Positions 1-11,540 are shown, counted from the stretch's first letter. The stretch: DNA of 64,000 bases from Physcomitrium patens (GCF_000002425.4 NC_037257.1:17736206-17800205), one strand, 5' to 3'. Program-made: numbers and translations. The notes: generated from the letters alone by a model not told the origin.

Positions 1-29
1 TCCTTAAAGCAAAAAGTGAGTGTTTCACA

Positions 30-953
30 AGATTTAAGAAATTTAAGGTACTTGTAGAGAAGCAATGTGAATGCAAAATAAAGATATTATATATGGATAA
101 TGGAGGTGAATATATGTCAAAGCAATTCAATGATTTCTTAAAGATGCATGGTATTGCAAGACAAACCTCTATTCGTTACGCTCCACAACAAAATAGAGTT
201 ACTAAAAGAGCAAATAGAACTATTGTGGAGATGGCAAGGAGTATGCTTCATGCTCAACACCTTAGACATGAGTTTTGGAGGGAAGCAATGGTAAATACAG
301 TGTAAATAAGAAATATGTGTACTACAAGTACACTTATATCATTGACTCCGGAAGAAGCTTGGAATGGAAGAAAACCTTGTATTTCCCACATGAAAACCTT
401 TGGATGCATAGTGTATGCAAAGACACCAGATTGTATGAGATCAAAATTTGATGCAAAAGGTACAAAATGTGTATTTTTTAGATATTGTGAAGGTACAAAG
501 GCTTATAGGCTCATGTATTTGGAGACCAAAAAGATCATCAAAAGCCATGATGTTGAATTTTTAGACTACAAGAGTGCTTGTGAGCACTTAGAGATGTGTC
601 AAAGTGGCAGTAATAGTGTATTTGTGGACACATCTTTAAAGTCAGCAAAGAAGGAAGAAGATGAAGATAATGATGGTTGTAAAGATGGAAATGAAGATGA
701 AGAGGCAAAGAAGGTAGAGAACAAGGCCTTTAAAAATACTAAGACTAGCAATGAAGAGCATGAAGATGTTGATGATGATGGTGATGAAGATTATCCACCT
801 TTGAATGAGAAAAGACTATCTATAAAAGAAAAGAAGGTTAGAAGAGACCATAGAATGCAAGAAGTTGAATCTTCTTCAAATGAAAGGAGATATTCTTTGA
901 GTCATAGAAAACAACATAGCAAAGGTGGAAGAATCACATCTTTCCTCAAGTAA
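30..953 (+). pseudogene. Copia integrase fragment, broken
   Basis: The first open stretch (93-305) carries the copia integrase signature DNGGEY, followed by the PQQN block and NRTIVEMARSML. The catalytic glutamate of copia integrases normally sits in the short block between PQQN and NRT; here that block reads RVTKR, with lysine at the glutamate position. A stop (taa at 303-305) interrupts the chain, and the same frame resumes from 315 with the conserved TPEEAWNGRKP and LRxFGC-like (MKTFGCIVYA) segments. The end (from about residue 115 of the second stretch) is an acidic, low-complexity linker of Glu, Asp and Lys, as usual between integrase and reverse transcriptase in copia polyproteins. Confidence 0.9.
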
Positions 954-1019
954 GTAAAGAACATGTTAATGTTGCACTTCTTATTGATCTGTTGAATTTG
1001 TGTGATGCAATGAAGTCTA

Positions 1020-1995
1020 TAGATGCTTTGAAGTTAGAAAAAGCCATGGAAGAAGAGTATCAATCACTCATGGATAATGGAACATGGGAATTCACTCAAC
1101 TTCCATCAAATTGAGCTTCAATTGATTGTAAGTAGATATTTAGAATAAAGAGGGATGTAATGGGCAATATTCTAAGGTATGAGGCAAGATTAGTTTCCAA
1201 AGACTACTTACAAGTTGTTGGTATTGATTTCAATGAGATATTTGCTCTCATGGCCAAATTCACTACTACTAGAACCATTGTGGTAATTAGTGCAGTAATG
1301 GACTTGGAGATGCATCAAATGGATGTAAAGACAGCTTTCTTGAATAAAGATTTGGAATAAGACATCTACATGGATCAACTTCAAGGATTTGTTGAAGAAG
1401 GCAAGCAACACCTTCTTTGTAAGTTGAAGAAATCCTTGTATAGGCTCAAGCAATCACTAAGGACATGGTACCAATGTATCAGCACATCCTTTGTGAATGG
1501 GAGATTTGTGAGAAGCAAAGCTGATCATTTTATGTATATGATGCAATCAAAAGTCTTCTTATTGATATTCTTTATGTTGATGATTTAATCATCTTGATCA
1601 ATACCTTAAAAAAGATAGATTGGTTGAAGGTAAAGCTAACAAAAGAATTTGAGATGAGTGATTTGAAAGAGCTCCACTATTGCTTAGGAGTGGAGTTTGT
1701 GAGAAATCGAGCTATGAAAATCATTACATTGAGCCAAAAGAAGTGTATTGAAGATGTATTGAAACAATTCAACATAGAGGAGTATAAGCCTATTGGAACA
1801 CCATTGGAAGCCAATATAAAGTTGATGAAGCTCATAGATGAGGAATTTACTAAAATTAAAGATGAAATAAAAAATGTTCCATACAAGGCAGCAGTAGGCT
1901 CATTTATGTATGCAATGGTTGGCACAAGGATGGATCTTATATATGTGGTGAGGATTGTGAGTCAACACATGTCAAAGGCTGGACTAATCCATTAG
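1020..1995 (+). pseudogene. Copia reverse transcriptase, frameshifted
   Basis: The fragment starts with EKAMEEEYQSLMDNGTW (about 1036-1090), the usual copia RT start. It continues with YEARLVSKDYLQ, MDVKTAFLNKDLE and LKKSLYRLKQS (1160-1470). The active-site YVDD is still encoded around 1570-1587 (ILYVDDLIIL) but in a different frame from the flanking segments. Stops occur at several Trp, Gln and Glu positions, for example after LNKDLE at 1358. The last open stretch (1594-1995) holds the SDLKELHYCLGVEF block. The enzyme is clearly dead. Confidence 0.9.
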
Positions 1996-2520
1996 GCAAC
2001 TATTAAGAGGATCTTAAAGTACTTAAAAAGTACTTTAAACTTTAAATTGTGCTTTGGAAGTGATAATATTGCATTGTATGGTTATTATGATGCAAAATGG
2101 ACGAGAGATGTAAATGATAGAAGGTCAACAATAGAATATGTATTCTTTGTTGGAGTAGGAGCAATTTCATGGAATTGTAAGAGATAACCAATAATTGCAA
2201 GGTCTACAATGGAAGCGGAATACATGGCAACAAGTCATAGTGCAATGGAGGCAATATACCTAAAATAAGTTTTAGAAGACATTAGACTTCTGCAATTAAA
2301 AGCAACTCCAATGAAGTATGACAATCAAAGATGCCTTACCTTTGCAAAGAACCCAAAGCATCATTAAAAGACAAAACACATTAACATTCAACATTACTTC
2401 ATATGGGAAAAGATTGAAATGAGAGTGATTGATATGAAGTATTATACAATGGAAGACATGCTTGCTGATTTGTTTACAAAAGCATTGGTGAAGGATAGAC
2501 ATTATAAATTAACAAAGGCA
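1996..2520 (+). pseudogene. Copia RNase H region, broken
   Basis: In frame fragments I read YLKSTLNFKLCFG, then a segment around 2080-2200 matching the copia RNase H start (DAKWTRDVNDRRS), STMEAEYMA at about 2202-2230, and HIKTKHINIQHYF-like residues at 2360-2400. Stops are present at 2186 and 2266. The family enzyme degrades RNA in RNA-DNA hybrids during reverse transcription; this copy cannot make it. Confidence 0.85.
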
Positions 2521-2556
2521 TTAGCTTTAAAAGCTTTTAATCAATATCAAAGTGGA

Positions 2557-3166
2557 AGTGATAAAATAAATATTAGATAAATAAAAGATATTATCTAATG
2601 TAAGTTGTTAATGGTTAAAGGGCAGCAAAAGGTAATAGAAAAGTTACTAAGGTGGCAGCTAGGGTTTGTAATGGCAGCTAGGTTAAGTAGCAGCTAGAGG
2701 TTATATTGGCGGATAGGTTAAGTGGCGGCTAGGATTTGGAATGGTGGCTAAATTAAGTAGAATCTAGGGTTAAGTTGGATGAAGTAAGGATGAATGAGAA
2801 TGAAGTTGAGCCACAATAGATGTAAACTCTATCTATAAGTAAAGAATGTTGGAAAATAACAAGTCATAACTTACTCATAATAACTCGGATTTATATGTTT
2901 CTTATATCATTGAAAAGCTAAAAAAATTGAGTTTTTAAAAATATATTTTTGAATTTTATTTTTTATTTTTTATTAAATAAAAAATTAGTAAATAAATTTT
3001 GATTAGTTTTATAGTATATAATTGCTTGATTGCACTTGTTCTATTTTTTTTGTGATTTGTTTCTTTTATTTTTATTCTTAATATTCTCACTTTACACCAC
3101 CTATTACAAGCAACTCTTAATTGAGGCCATCTTGTAATTAGATTAAGGAGTGAATTTTATACTCAC
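2557..3166 (+). repeat. Probable 3' LTR of the copia element
   Basis: The stretch starts TGATAAAATAAATATTAG directly after the RNase H and polypurine region, and ends near ...TATACTCACATA. Its first half has several imperfect copies of a GGCAGCTAGG(G/T)T unit (about 2650-2770). Its second half (about 2870-3166) is closely similar, in reverse complement, to 20691-21005, which gives a second copy and supports the end near 3166. The first halves of the two copies do not match well, so they may be from sister subfamilies. Confidence 0.65.
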
Positions 3167-4019
3167 ATACCTCCAAAATATATTGACTTTGCAAGATACA
3201 TATCTTAGCTTGTAAGACAAGTTTTTTATATGTGTGCCACATAGTTAGATTATTTTGCAAGCTACCCACATATGATTAACTTGTTGATTAAGTTTTTAAT
3301 CTACCAATCAACTACAAATACATGTAAAAATAAAGGAGCATCTATAAAGCTTTTAGGAAGCATCTCTAGAAAATATTTTGAAATAAATGTACTTTTATCT
3401 ACTTCTATTTAATCAAATAAATAAATATTAGAATAAATATATATGTCCATGATATTTCTTTCTCTTCTACAGACAAGTTTCACGAGGAGCAATCATCATA
3501 TGTTGAAGAAATCTAAAATGCAACAAATTCTATTTTCTAAATATTTTGAACTTTGTTCTCTTTAAAGATAGTTGATAGGTCCTCTCAACCATTGATAGTA
3601 TCTCATACCAAGGTGGAAAGACGAATTTGTTATTTAATTATTTTTGAGGCTTTTGTAACTCTTTTCAAATAAAATATTTGAAACACTATTTAGAATCGTT
3701 TTTACTTCTAATAAAATTATCAAACATTAGGAGTCTCTTCTAAGGTCGTCATACCAAACACATTGTATCTTGCTATTTATTCAAAAAAAAACATGTCATT
3801 TTTGAAGATCTTTATCTCAATTATGTTGTCTTAAAGGTTGTTACAATCATAATATCTTATTTGGCATGTCAATAAGTGATAGGTATTGAGTTGAATTTGC
3901 TGGTTGTTAGTTCTTTATTTTTTTAGCATCACAAATATACAAAATTACAAAAAAAGGTAAAAAATAAAATGCTATCTTTCTTGAATCTTGTTTCTTTTAT
4001 AGTAAAGATTTTCTATTTT

Positions 4020-4210
4020 CTATCTTAATTTTGATAGATGTCATCAATAAAAAGCTTCAACCTTTTTTGTTGCATTTAAAAAATTCTTTATTGGCTCCTA
4101 TATGTGTTCACTAATATCATATCCATGCCAATGAATAAGATATTTTAATCTATTTTATTGCCTCTTTGAATCTAAGACTTCTTCCACCTCGAATTCTTCA
4201 TTATTATCTA
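4020..4210 (-). pseudogene. Chromodomain of chromovirus C1
   Basis: Minus-strand translation gives YLIHWHGYDISEHI, a stop at the conserved Trp codon, then EPIKNFLNAT. The pattern W-x-GY-(x)n-W-EP is the core of a chromodomain, a module that in chromoviruses is fused to the integrase C-terminus and guides integration to marked chromatin. Only one stop (tag at the Trp codon) interrupts it. The equivalent region of C2 is at 17880-18040. Confidence 0.8.
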
Positions 4211-4399
4211 CTTCTATAGGAGGAAGTAGCATTTGTCTTCTTTCTTAGATATTTATTATCTTATATGGCTCAAAAAGAGATACATGGAATATGGGATGGA
4301 TTATTATAGACTCCAATAGATATAATCAATAAGCAATAAGATTAACTTAATCATTAATAGAAAAAAATCCAAGCCTACAATAGTTTAATTTGTCAAAAT

Positions 4400-5350
4400 T
4401 ATGAAAAGTCTTGATATTGTGATAAAGAAGCCATACCTTGACATCTACATTAAATTGTGATTATTCTTTGCAATAGGCATCCACATTAATCTTTTGTTGT
4501 TCTTGAACTTCCTTTAATTATGCCTTCATTTTTGTTTGTAGCTTTGACATATGATTTGTCAAATCTTATGCTGCAAAATTATCAAATTTTAAAAAGTCAA
4601 AAGTATCAAATCATAAATAATAATCATAATTGGTAAAAAAAGGTATTTATTGAGTAGAAGAATGTATCAAATTATCCTATATAAACTTTATCATTTGTAA
4701 AAAAATTATTTAATTATCTTGATGATAATTAATGATATATCTCAAATAGTGCTCTAAAACTTGATTCATCCATTTTATTTGCCCATCATTTTGAAGATAA
4801 AAAGTCAAAGAAAGTTTTACATTCACTTTTAAAATATTAAAGAAGATTCTCTAAAATCTTGATATAAATTGAGTTCCATTTGATATAATATCTTTGAGCA
4901 ATCTATGATAGCAATAGATATTATTAAAAAAAAACTTATGCATTTCTTTACTTATGATAGATTTTATACATGGTACAAAATATGCCATCTTGATAAAATA
5001 ATCTACTAACACAAATATAAAATTATATAAACCTAAGATTAAAAGATCCATGATAAAATCCATGACAAAATCTATAGGAATAAAAGTCCATGATTGTTCT
5101 AGAATAGCTAATGGCTAAAAAAGTCCGTAAGGCTGATGACGAGGAATTTCAGATCTTAAATAAATCTCAATTAATTGTATAAAGTCTTTGATTTCTTTTT
5201 ATATTTGAGGCAACCAAAAATCTCTAGATATTAGTTAAAAAGTCTTATTATATCTAAAATATCTAGTTGCTAGAAAATCATGACAAGCTTGAAGAACATG
5301 TAATCACGTTTTACCTTTAAGAATATATAATCATCTCTAACATAGAATAG
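4400..5350 (-). pseudogene. Integrase of chromovirus C1, broken
   Basis: The open stretch 4851-5063 carries MDFIMDLLILGLYN and VDYFIKMAYFVPC, matching the start of the gypsy integrase core with its first catalytic Asp. The second Asp block reads IISNGTQF, with Asn where the family has Asp. Downstream, at about 4750-4790, the block reads NDGQINRMNQVLEHYLR, with Asn at the catalytic Glu position. Two of three metal-binding residues are thus lost. Confidence 0.85.
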
Positions 5351-5689
5351 ATTATTTTTGAACTTAAACCTAGAAGTATCATGAGACTTAGAAGAATTAT
5401 TCTTAATATCATGAATAAAATAATCAAAAGACACACTTAATAAATTTATTTGATAAAAGTTGAATCAATAGTCAATATTGACTTTATTACTCAAAGATGA
5501 AAATACTCTAGCTTCAAGAGAATTATTTTTTTGATCAAAAGTTGCATCTCTTTCTTTTGGTGCAAGATAAAAATATTTAAAAATGGCATCTAATAAATAT
5601 TGTTATTTTTTAAGTCTATAAGTGATCTTCAAATCAAATCTTGATAAAGACATATTCCAATGGACTTGGTAAAGATTCAAAATATGTGC

Positions 5690-6080
5690 TGATATAAAGT
5701 ACTTGAGATTCTTGTAATCTAGATATATAATAATTAGATTAGAAGCACTTTATAGATAATGATGCCATTCTTAAAATGAATCTACAATTGCAAGAAGTTC
5801 ATTGTTGTAGATCTCATAGTAAATCTCAACTATTAAAAATTTCATAGAATAAAAAATAACTGGGTAGAGCTTAATATCTAATTTTATTTTTGATAAAATA
5901 AGACATATAGCAAAGTTTGATGCATCTCTTTGCATGAAGAATACCTTAAAAAAATTGACGCAATACAAAATTGGTGCAAAAATAAATGCTGTCTTCAAGG
6001 CTTTAAAAGATGTTTTTGCTTCTTTGCTCCACTTAAGTTTGTTTTTACATGTTAGATGTATACAAAGAGCCATAACTTAA
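5690..6080 (-). pseudogene. RNase H of chromovirus C1, broken
   Basis: The open stretch 5771-6073 reads CKNKLKWSKEAKTSFKALKTAF, then FFMQRDASNFAICLILSK and YYEIYNNELLAIVDSF. These match the RT-RNase H connection (a W-s-x-EA-x-SF-x-LK block) and the RNase H start of Ty3/gypsy elements, including an Asp in the xxDAS motif. The chain then meets stops. Confidence 0.88.
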
Positions 6081-6084
6081 AAAA

Positions 6085-6800
6085 ATTTCTTAATGAGGAT
6101 TTGATAATAATTTAAAAATTTTAAAAAATATTATAGATCTTTTATTATTTTTGAGGCCTTTTAATCTTTAATAGTATAGATATTTTTAGAATCCATTATT
6201 AATCCTTTGTTAGAAATTATATATCCTAAGAAATCAATTTGAATAATATAAAATACACACTTTTTCATCTTTGTATATAATCTCATATTTCTAAGTTTTT
6301 GTAGTACTTGATGAATATGAAGTTCATATTTTTTTATATTTTTAGAATAGATTAGAATATTTTCTAAATAAAAAACATCAAAATCATCAAGAAACTCACC
6401 AAAGACATCATTCATGAGATGTTAAAAAGCAGTTTGTGCATTTGTGAGTCCAAAAGGCATAATATTATATTCAAAATATCTATTCATATTTTGGAAAGTA
6501 GTCTTCTATTCATCTTCTTCTTTAATATGAATCAAGTCATATGTTCCTTATAGATCTATTTTTGTATAGACCTTTGCTTAATTGAGTTGGTCAAGAAGTA
6601 TTGAAATTAAAGATAGAAGATATTTATTCTTGATAGAGATTTTATTAAATCTTTGATAGTCTACATACATTTGTAAAGATCCATTTTTTTTCTTCATAAA
6701 TAAGATAGGAGATCCTACAAGAAATTTTGAATAGCATATAAATTTTTTAGCAAAATCATTTCAATATATTCTTTTAGTACAGTCAATTTATTTTACAATA
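6085..6800 (-). pseudogene. Reverse transcriptase of chromovirus C1, broken
   Basis: The open stretch 6161-6415 includes the active-site region FYLENILIYSKN. The usual YLDD has become YLEN, so both catalytic aspartates are replaced. It is followed by the conserved KCVF and DFLGYIIS blocks. Upstream on the minus strand (6420-6750), fragments such as the FGLTNA-like block can be traced between stops. Confidence 0.88.
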
Positions 6801-7329
6801 AGCTATAGATTGGTCTAAATAGTGGTTAAGCTCTTCTTTATATATCAATTATACAATCATAGGATTAATGCTTTAAAAGAATATCTGTATTTTATTTTTT
6901 CAAAAAAGTCCTAAAAAACTTGATATTGGCTAAGAATACCACTTGACATCTTTCCATCACTAGAAATAGATGTGGCATATATAATAAAAGATGGCTCTTT
7001 TTTTGCAGCCTGCATAAAAGTTCTTGTACCTATCAATAAGAATTTAGATATATTAGGCTTATCTATTCCTACTTCACCACCAAGATTTTGGATTAAACTA
7101 TAAGAAAAATTAAGGTTACAAGAAATCCAATCTATATGAGGATTATATTTTTTTAACTATGGTGATTCTAAAATAATTAAATTAGAGGGAAATTTTATCA
7201 CATTAAATATTATTATATTATTATGATCTTTAATTACTACATTTAAAAGAATAGAGTTATAAATAAAATCTTCAAAAGATAATAAATGACCATTTATGAC
7301 TTTTATATGTATGAATTTAGTTTTCTTAA

Positions 7330-7460
7330 TTAAAGATATTTTTTATTTTTATTTTTTGACAAAATCTTTGTCTATAAAATAGGCTGAAGTTCTTAAATCT
7401 AATAATGCAAAAACTTTGTGATTTTTAGGTCCTACACATACATCTATTGTAAAACAAAGT
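7330..7460 (-). pseudogene. Aspartic protease remnant of chromovirus C1
   Basis: Minus-strand translation gives PSLCFTIDVCVGPKNHKVFALLDLRTSAYFIDKDFVKK. The LLDLRTS block stands where retroelement proteases have their D(S/T)G active site, so the catalytic motif is altered. The same block is found at 8120-8225 (C3) and 13960-14060 (C2), which fixes its identity by position and similarity. Confidence 0.7.
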
Positions 7461-7599
7461 GAGGGATCTAAAGAGAGAATATGACCTTTACTAGGTATTA
7501 TAAATGATTCTACGTGCACAATCTCTATTGTAGGTGAAGAAACTTATTTTTTGACACATTGTCTCCTTTGATAATTGTGCTCCTTATTTTGTGTTTACA

Positions 7600-7711
7600 T
7601 TGCTTCTTTGGATAATATTGAGTAATTTTCTTAGCTTCTTCACGATGTAAGCACAAATATTCTTGATAATATTGAGTCTATTCTTGCTGAATGGAGAGTT
7701 TAAAACTTATC
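7600..7711 (-). pseudogene. Gag zinc-knuckle remnant of chromovirus C1
   Basis: On the minus strand a CLHREEAKKITQYYPKKQC segment follows EQ-rich sequence. It fits the spacing of a CCHC zinc knuckle of gag (C-x2-C-x4-H-x4-C) with cysteines changed. The C2 counterpart lies at 12420-12480. The C1 gag is cut off here at the junction with C3. Confidence 0.55.
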
Positions 7712-7924
7712 TGTTTTTGAAAATAATTTCACTTGCTTATTTAAATTTATCAAATTATAATCTTTGATAGATTGATAAGAATATAATTATAATATTAGAG
7801 CTTTTATTTTTTTGATTAAGAATAGATTTTTTTTTATAATGTTCTTTCTTCTATTTTGCTTTATAAATATTAAATTTATATTTTTTCTAATATTATTGTG
7901 GAAAAGCTTATTAAAATAAAAAAT

Positions 7925-8230
7925 ATAATGGTACAAATATAAGAACAATTGAAAGAATTAATACTTGCAATGCATCAATTCAATTTACAACTACAAGGAA
8001 CAAATTTTTTTGCAAGAGGTGAAGATATAGAGATGATTGGAGCTACTTCAATATCCATACTAAATCATGTTATTTCTCCTATGGTAGAACAACATTCAAA
8101 CTTTTCAACACATTATAAAGCTTTTGCCTTGCTAGATTTAGGAGTTTCAATTTGTTTCTTAGATGAAGAGTTTATTAAAAAATATAGTATATTTTTTCTA
8201 ATAGTAAAAAGTCTTCAAATAATATTCTAA
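7925..8230 (+). pseudogene. Gag start fused to protease remnant, C3
   Basis: The open stretch 7949-8230 begins KELILAMHQFNLQLQ, the same as the gag start of C2 at 11590. After about 45 residues it passes without a stop into YKAFALLDLGVSICFLDEEFIKK, the protease block. The gag capsid and zinc knuckle are missing, so this is an internal deletion that happens to keep the frame. The fusion is an accident of decay rather than a working protein. Confidence 0.75.
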
Positions 8231-8389
8231 GCCAATATCAAGATTTTTAGGATGTTTTTGAAAAGAAGAATCCAGATATACTTTTCGAACATCATTCATG
8301 TAATTGCTTAATTGATCTTCAAGAAGGAGCACAACTACGATTTGGACCAATCTACAATTTATCACGAAATGAGTAGGAAGAATTTAAAG

Positions 8390-9105
8390 AGTATATTAAA
8401 GAGAGCCTAGTCAAGAATTTTATATATCATTTTGAATCTCTATAAGAGCTCCAAACTTATTTGTGAAGAAAAAAGAGGGAACATTATGGATGTGTGTTGA
8501 TTATCAAAGATTCAATAAATCATCATCAAAAAGAGGTATCTTTTACTTTTAATATCTAGACTTCTTGAATAATTAAATCAAGCAAAGATTTATACAAAAA
8601 TGAATCTATAAGGAGTATACAATTTAGTATGTATCAAAAAAGAAGATGAATAGAAGATTATATTCTAAACCACATATAAATATTTTAAATACAATGTCAT
8701 ACTTTTTGGACTCACAAATGCATCAACAACTTTTTAATATTTAATGAATAATTTTATTATTTTTTATTTAGATAATATCTTAATTTATTCTAAGAACTTA
8801 AAAAAATATGAACTTCTTATTGTCGTATATTACAAAAATTAAGAAATTTAGGATTCTATACCAAAATTAAAAAGTATATATTTTAAAATATTTAAGTTGA
8901 TTTTTTAGGACATATTATTTTGAATAATGGATTCATGATAGATCTTAAGAAAGTTCATATTATTATAGATTATAAGATCTCAAAAATAATAAGAGATGTC
9001 TTATATTTTTTGAAACTTGCCAATTATTATTGGATCTTCATCAAGAATTTCTCTCAAATTGCAAGTCTACTTACATATTTGATTTATAAACACAAACTTG
9101 AATAG
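8390..9105 (+). pseudogene. Reverse transcriptase of C3, broken
   Basis: In broken frames I read VDYQRFN-like sequence at 8500-8516, VMLFGLTNAS-like at about 8695-8725, and FYLDNILIYSKNLKKYE at about 8762-8812. The second catalytic Asp of the YxDD motif reads Asn. The block GHIILNNGFMIDLKKV follows at 8908-8955, and LANYYWIFIKNFSQIASLL at 9018-9072. Confidence 0.87.
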
Positions 9106-9129
9106 AATCAAGCATTACAAGTAACATGT

Positions 9130-9470
9130 GAAGTTTTGAAGACAACTTTTGTTTTTATATCAATTTCATATGGTGTCGACTTTTCTAAGCCATTTTTTAT
9201 GCAAGCAAATATAGTAAACTTTGCTTTGAATGTTGTATTGTTACAAATAGGAAAAAATGATAAACTTCTTGCAATAGCTTTTCATTCAAGAAAGTTTTTA
9301 GCAACAAAGATCAACTACGAGATCTATGACAAAGTACTTCTTTTAATCATGGATTCACTTCAAGAATGGTGCTATTATCTAAAAGGTGCTTTTTGCCCTG
9401 CTCCTATATATATGGATCACAAGAACCTTGAGTATTTTATGTTAGCTCATGTTTTAAATTGTTGCTAAGC
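9130..9470 (+). pseudogene. RNase H of C3, one of the longest intact pieces
   Basis: An open stretch of 110 codons (9136-9468) contains SYGVDFSKPFFMQ, FALNVVLLQ, FHSRKFLATKINYEIYDK and WCYYLKGA. These are typical of the Ty3/gypsy RNase H after the RT thumb. The catalytic Asp of the xxDAS motif is replaced (QANIVNFAL). Confidence 0.87.
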
Positions 9471-10121
9471 TCATTGGAGCATGTCTTTGTCAAAATTCAA
9501 ATTTAAGATCACTTATTTGCTAGGAAAATAATAAGGTTTGTCAGATGCTCTTATTAAATGATTTTATTTTATACCAAAAGAAAAAAATTTAGCTTTTGAT
9601 TAATATTAAATAATTTTTTTAAAGCCAAATTAATTTCATCTACAAGAAATAAAATTAATACAAGCTATTGATTTAGCTTTTTTTAAGCAAGTTTAGTCAA
9701 ATATATTCTTTGATCTTATTATTTGAGATATTAAGAATAATTCTTTTAAATCTTATGATACTTCTAAATTTGAGTTTAAAAAAAATCTACTCTATTTTGA
9801 GGGATGCTTATATATTTTAGAAGGTGAAGCATAATTATGTGTTCTTTAAGCTTATTATGACTTTCTAATAATTGTATATTTTAGATACAATAAAACTTTG
9901 GAACTAATACTTAGAGATTTTTGGTGGCTTCAAATGTAAAAGGTAGTCAAAGACTTTGTACAATCATATAACATTTGTTTAAGATCAAAAATTCTTTATC
10001 ATTGACTTTATAAATTTCTTCAGCCATTATTATTCTTAAATAGCTATAAACTTTTGATTCTATAGATTTTATTTTGGATCTTTTAATCTTAGATTTTTTC
10101 AAGGATAAGAATTTGATGAAA
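9471..10121 (+). pseudogene. Integrase N-terminal zinc region of C3, truncated
   Basis: Fragments YNKTLELILRDFWWLQM and FVQSYNICLRSK (about 9890-9990) match the H2C2 zinc-binding domain of gypsy integrases, with one Cys changed to Tyr. The start of the catalytic core (DFILDLLILD) is present at 10060-10095. The core then stops abruptly. Confidence 0.78.
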
Positions 10122-10390
10122 AAAAATAAACAAGTGAAATTTTTTCAAAAAAGTACAAAAAAATAAAAATAAAGAAATATATGTATATTAAAAAAATATA
10201 TAATGGCTATTGTCAAAATATTAGAAAAATTAAAGGCCCTTGAAAGTAGACTAGAAGCAAGAAAGAATTTGATAAGAGTAATGGTATTCAATGTTGAAGC
10301 ATGTTGAAAAGCCTCATCAATATCTACTACTAGCTTATAGTGCTCAATGTGGTTACTATTCAAGTAGTCTTATGAAAAAGATCAATAATA
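10122..10390 (-). repeat. Chromovirus LTR fragment, minus orientation
   Basis: The stretch is the reverse complement of the C2 LTR around 11060-11290; the best anchor is taatggctattgtcaaaata at 10200, which reverses to the ggcaatagccatt of 11203-11215. It begins at about the same LTR position at which C3 begins on the opposite strand (7712). See the inversion finding. Confidence 0.65.
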
Positions 10391-10716
10391 TCAAATTCTA
10401 GTATACACCCTAAAAAGAACTATTTAGATACTTATGCTTATTTAAACGCTAAAAAGATAACTTACACTTACAAATACCACCAAGCTTTTCAGTTTATTAA
10501 TCAACATCTTCAAATCACTATACACCTAATATATCTACAAGCAAAAGGATCTTGGCAATGATATATCAAATTTCATTCCTATAATATACATATTAAAATA
10601 AACTATTGTAAACATAAAATGAAATAATCTTAAAAAAAAACCTCTAGAGATAATATCCACAACTAAGAAAAGATACCAAAAATAAAATTTAGAAATCCAC
10701 TTTAGATCTTCATTTC

Positions 10717-10752
<36 letters not shown>

Positions 10753-11540
10753 CCTTATCTTAAGTTTTGCTTTGCTATAGTACAACCTAAGGTTGATCAA
10801 TGTACCAAATTCTAATACCATAATACATCAATATCTTTCATTATCATAGCTTGCATCATACAAGATCTTTATCTTTGATCTTATAATCTTGCAAGTATTA
10901 ATTTTTTTTTAATTGCTCTTGCATTTGTGCTATTGTACTCTTCATTTTAATAAGCTCTACAATAATAGTACAATAGAAAAAAAGGTATCTAATATTTCTA
11001 AAACAAAAAAAATACTAAAAAGAATGTCAATTTAGATATGTGAGTTGGATACATATTAGAAGTCCTATAAAATGTTGCCACATATCTCCTTCTTAGATAG
11101 TATATATAAAGGTAAAAATAAGTCATTTTTTACTTTTATTAATTTTTTTTTTTTTTGCTTTTATTCTAAGTTCAAGAATTTCTAATTTTTTTTATCTTTT
11201 GGCAATAGCCATTCTAATTTCTTCTTGAATATATATGTATTTAGTTATTTTTCTTTTGTTTTCTTTCTTTGAAAAATATTTTATTTATTTATTTTATTTA
11301 TTAAATACTTTTTTTAACAAATTGATAAGAATATGCTTATAAATTAGAGCTTTATCTTTTTTTTAATTAAGAATGGATTAGTCTTTTCTATAGATAAGAT
11401 ATAAGCATATTAAAAGTTGCACATTATCTACTAAATTTATATTGTTTTTAGTATTTTTTTGTTTCAAGTCCTTTCTTCTACTTAGCTTGATGAATATTAG
11501 ATATGTTTTTTTTTTTTTTTTTTTTTTTTTTTCTTATTGT
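10391..11540 (+). repeat. Probable 5' LTR of chromovirus C2
   Basis: The segment 10985-11380 matches 18880-19240 and 57800-57985, which identifies it as LTR. Its end lies just before the gag start; a degraded match to a tRNA-Met type primer site (tgctatcatagcagagc) is at 11545-11561. It holds a run of 33 A (10718-10750) and a run of 25 T (11508-11532). The 5' limit is not clear. Confidence 0.6.

Larger units (their letters stand above)
1..2556 (+). mobile_element. Decayed Ty1/copia retrotransposon, 5' part outside window
   Basis: The domain order is integrase core, integrase C-terminal region, reverse transcriptase, RNase H, all on the plus strand. This order, with integrase before reverse transcriptase, is diagnostic of copia elements. 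The reading frame is broken by many stops and frameshifts, so the element cannot be active. Gag, protease and the 5' LTR lie before base 1. A purine-rich stretch around 2547-2556 (caaagtggaag) is in the usual place for the polypurine tract next to the 3' LTR. Confidence 0.93.
3167..7711 (-). mobile_element. Chromovirus copy C1 (Ty3/gypsy), minus strand, decayed
   Basis: Read on the minus strand, the order is gag zinc knuckle, protease, reverse transcriptase, RNase H, integrase, chromodomain, then LTR-like sequence at the low-coordinate end. This order with a terminal chromodomain defines the chromovirus branch of Ty3/gypsy. The LTR part (3167 to about 3260) matches the reverse complement of the C2 LTR, and 3470-3700 matches the 3' untranslated part of C2 near 18300-18600. 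The gag start is missing: the element breaks off at about 7711 against copy C3. Stops are frequent in every domain. Confidence 0.88.
7712..10121 (+). mobile_element. Chromovirus copy C3, plus strand, internally deleted
   Basis: C3 starts in the last part of an LTR (7712 to about 7895 matches 11240-11540), followed by a gag start at 7925-8090. It then jumps directly into protease (8115-8225), so most of gag is deleted. Reverse transcriptase (8390-9080), RNase H (9130-9470) and the N-terminal half of integrase (9470-10095) follow. It ends inside integrase at about 10095-10121, against an LTR piece in the opposite orientation. All domains carry stops. Confidence 0.85.

Noticed and set aside
10718..10750. 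A run of 33 A, possible tail of a retroposed gene or LINE.
   Set aside because: It lies within the chromovirus LTR region and no processed gene precedes it.
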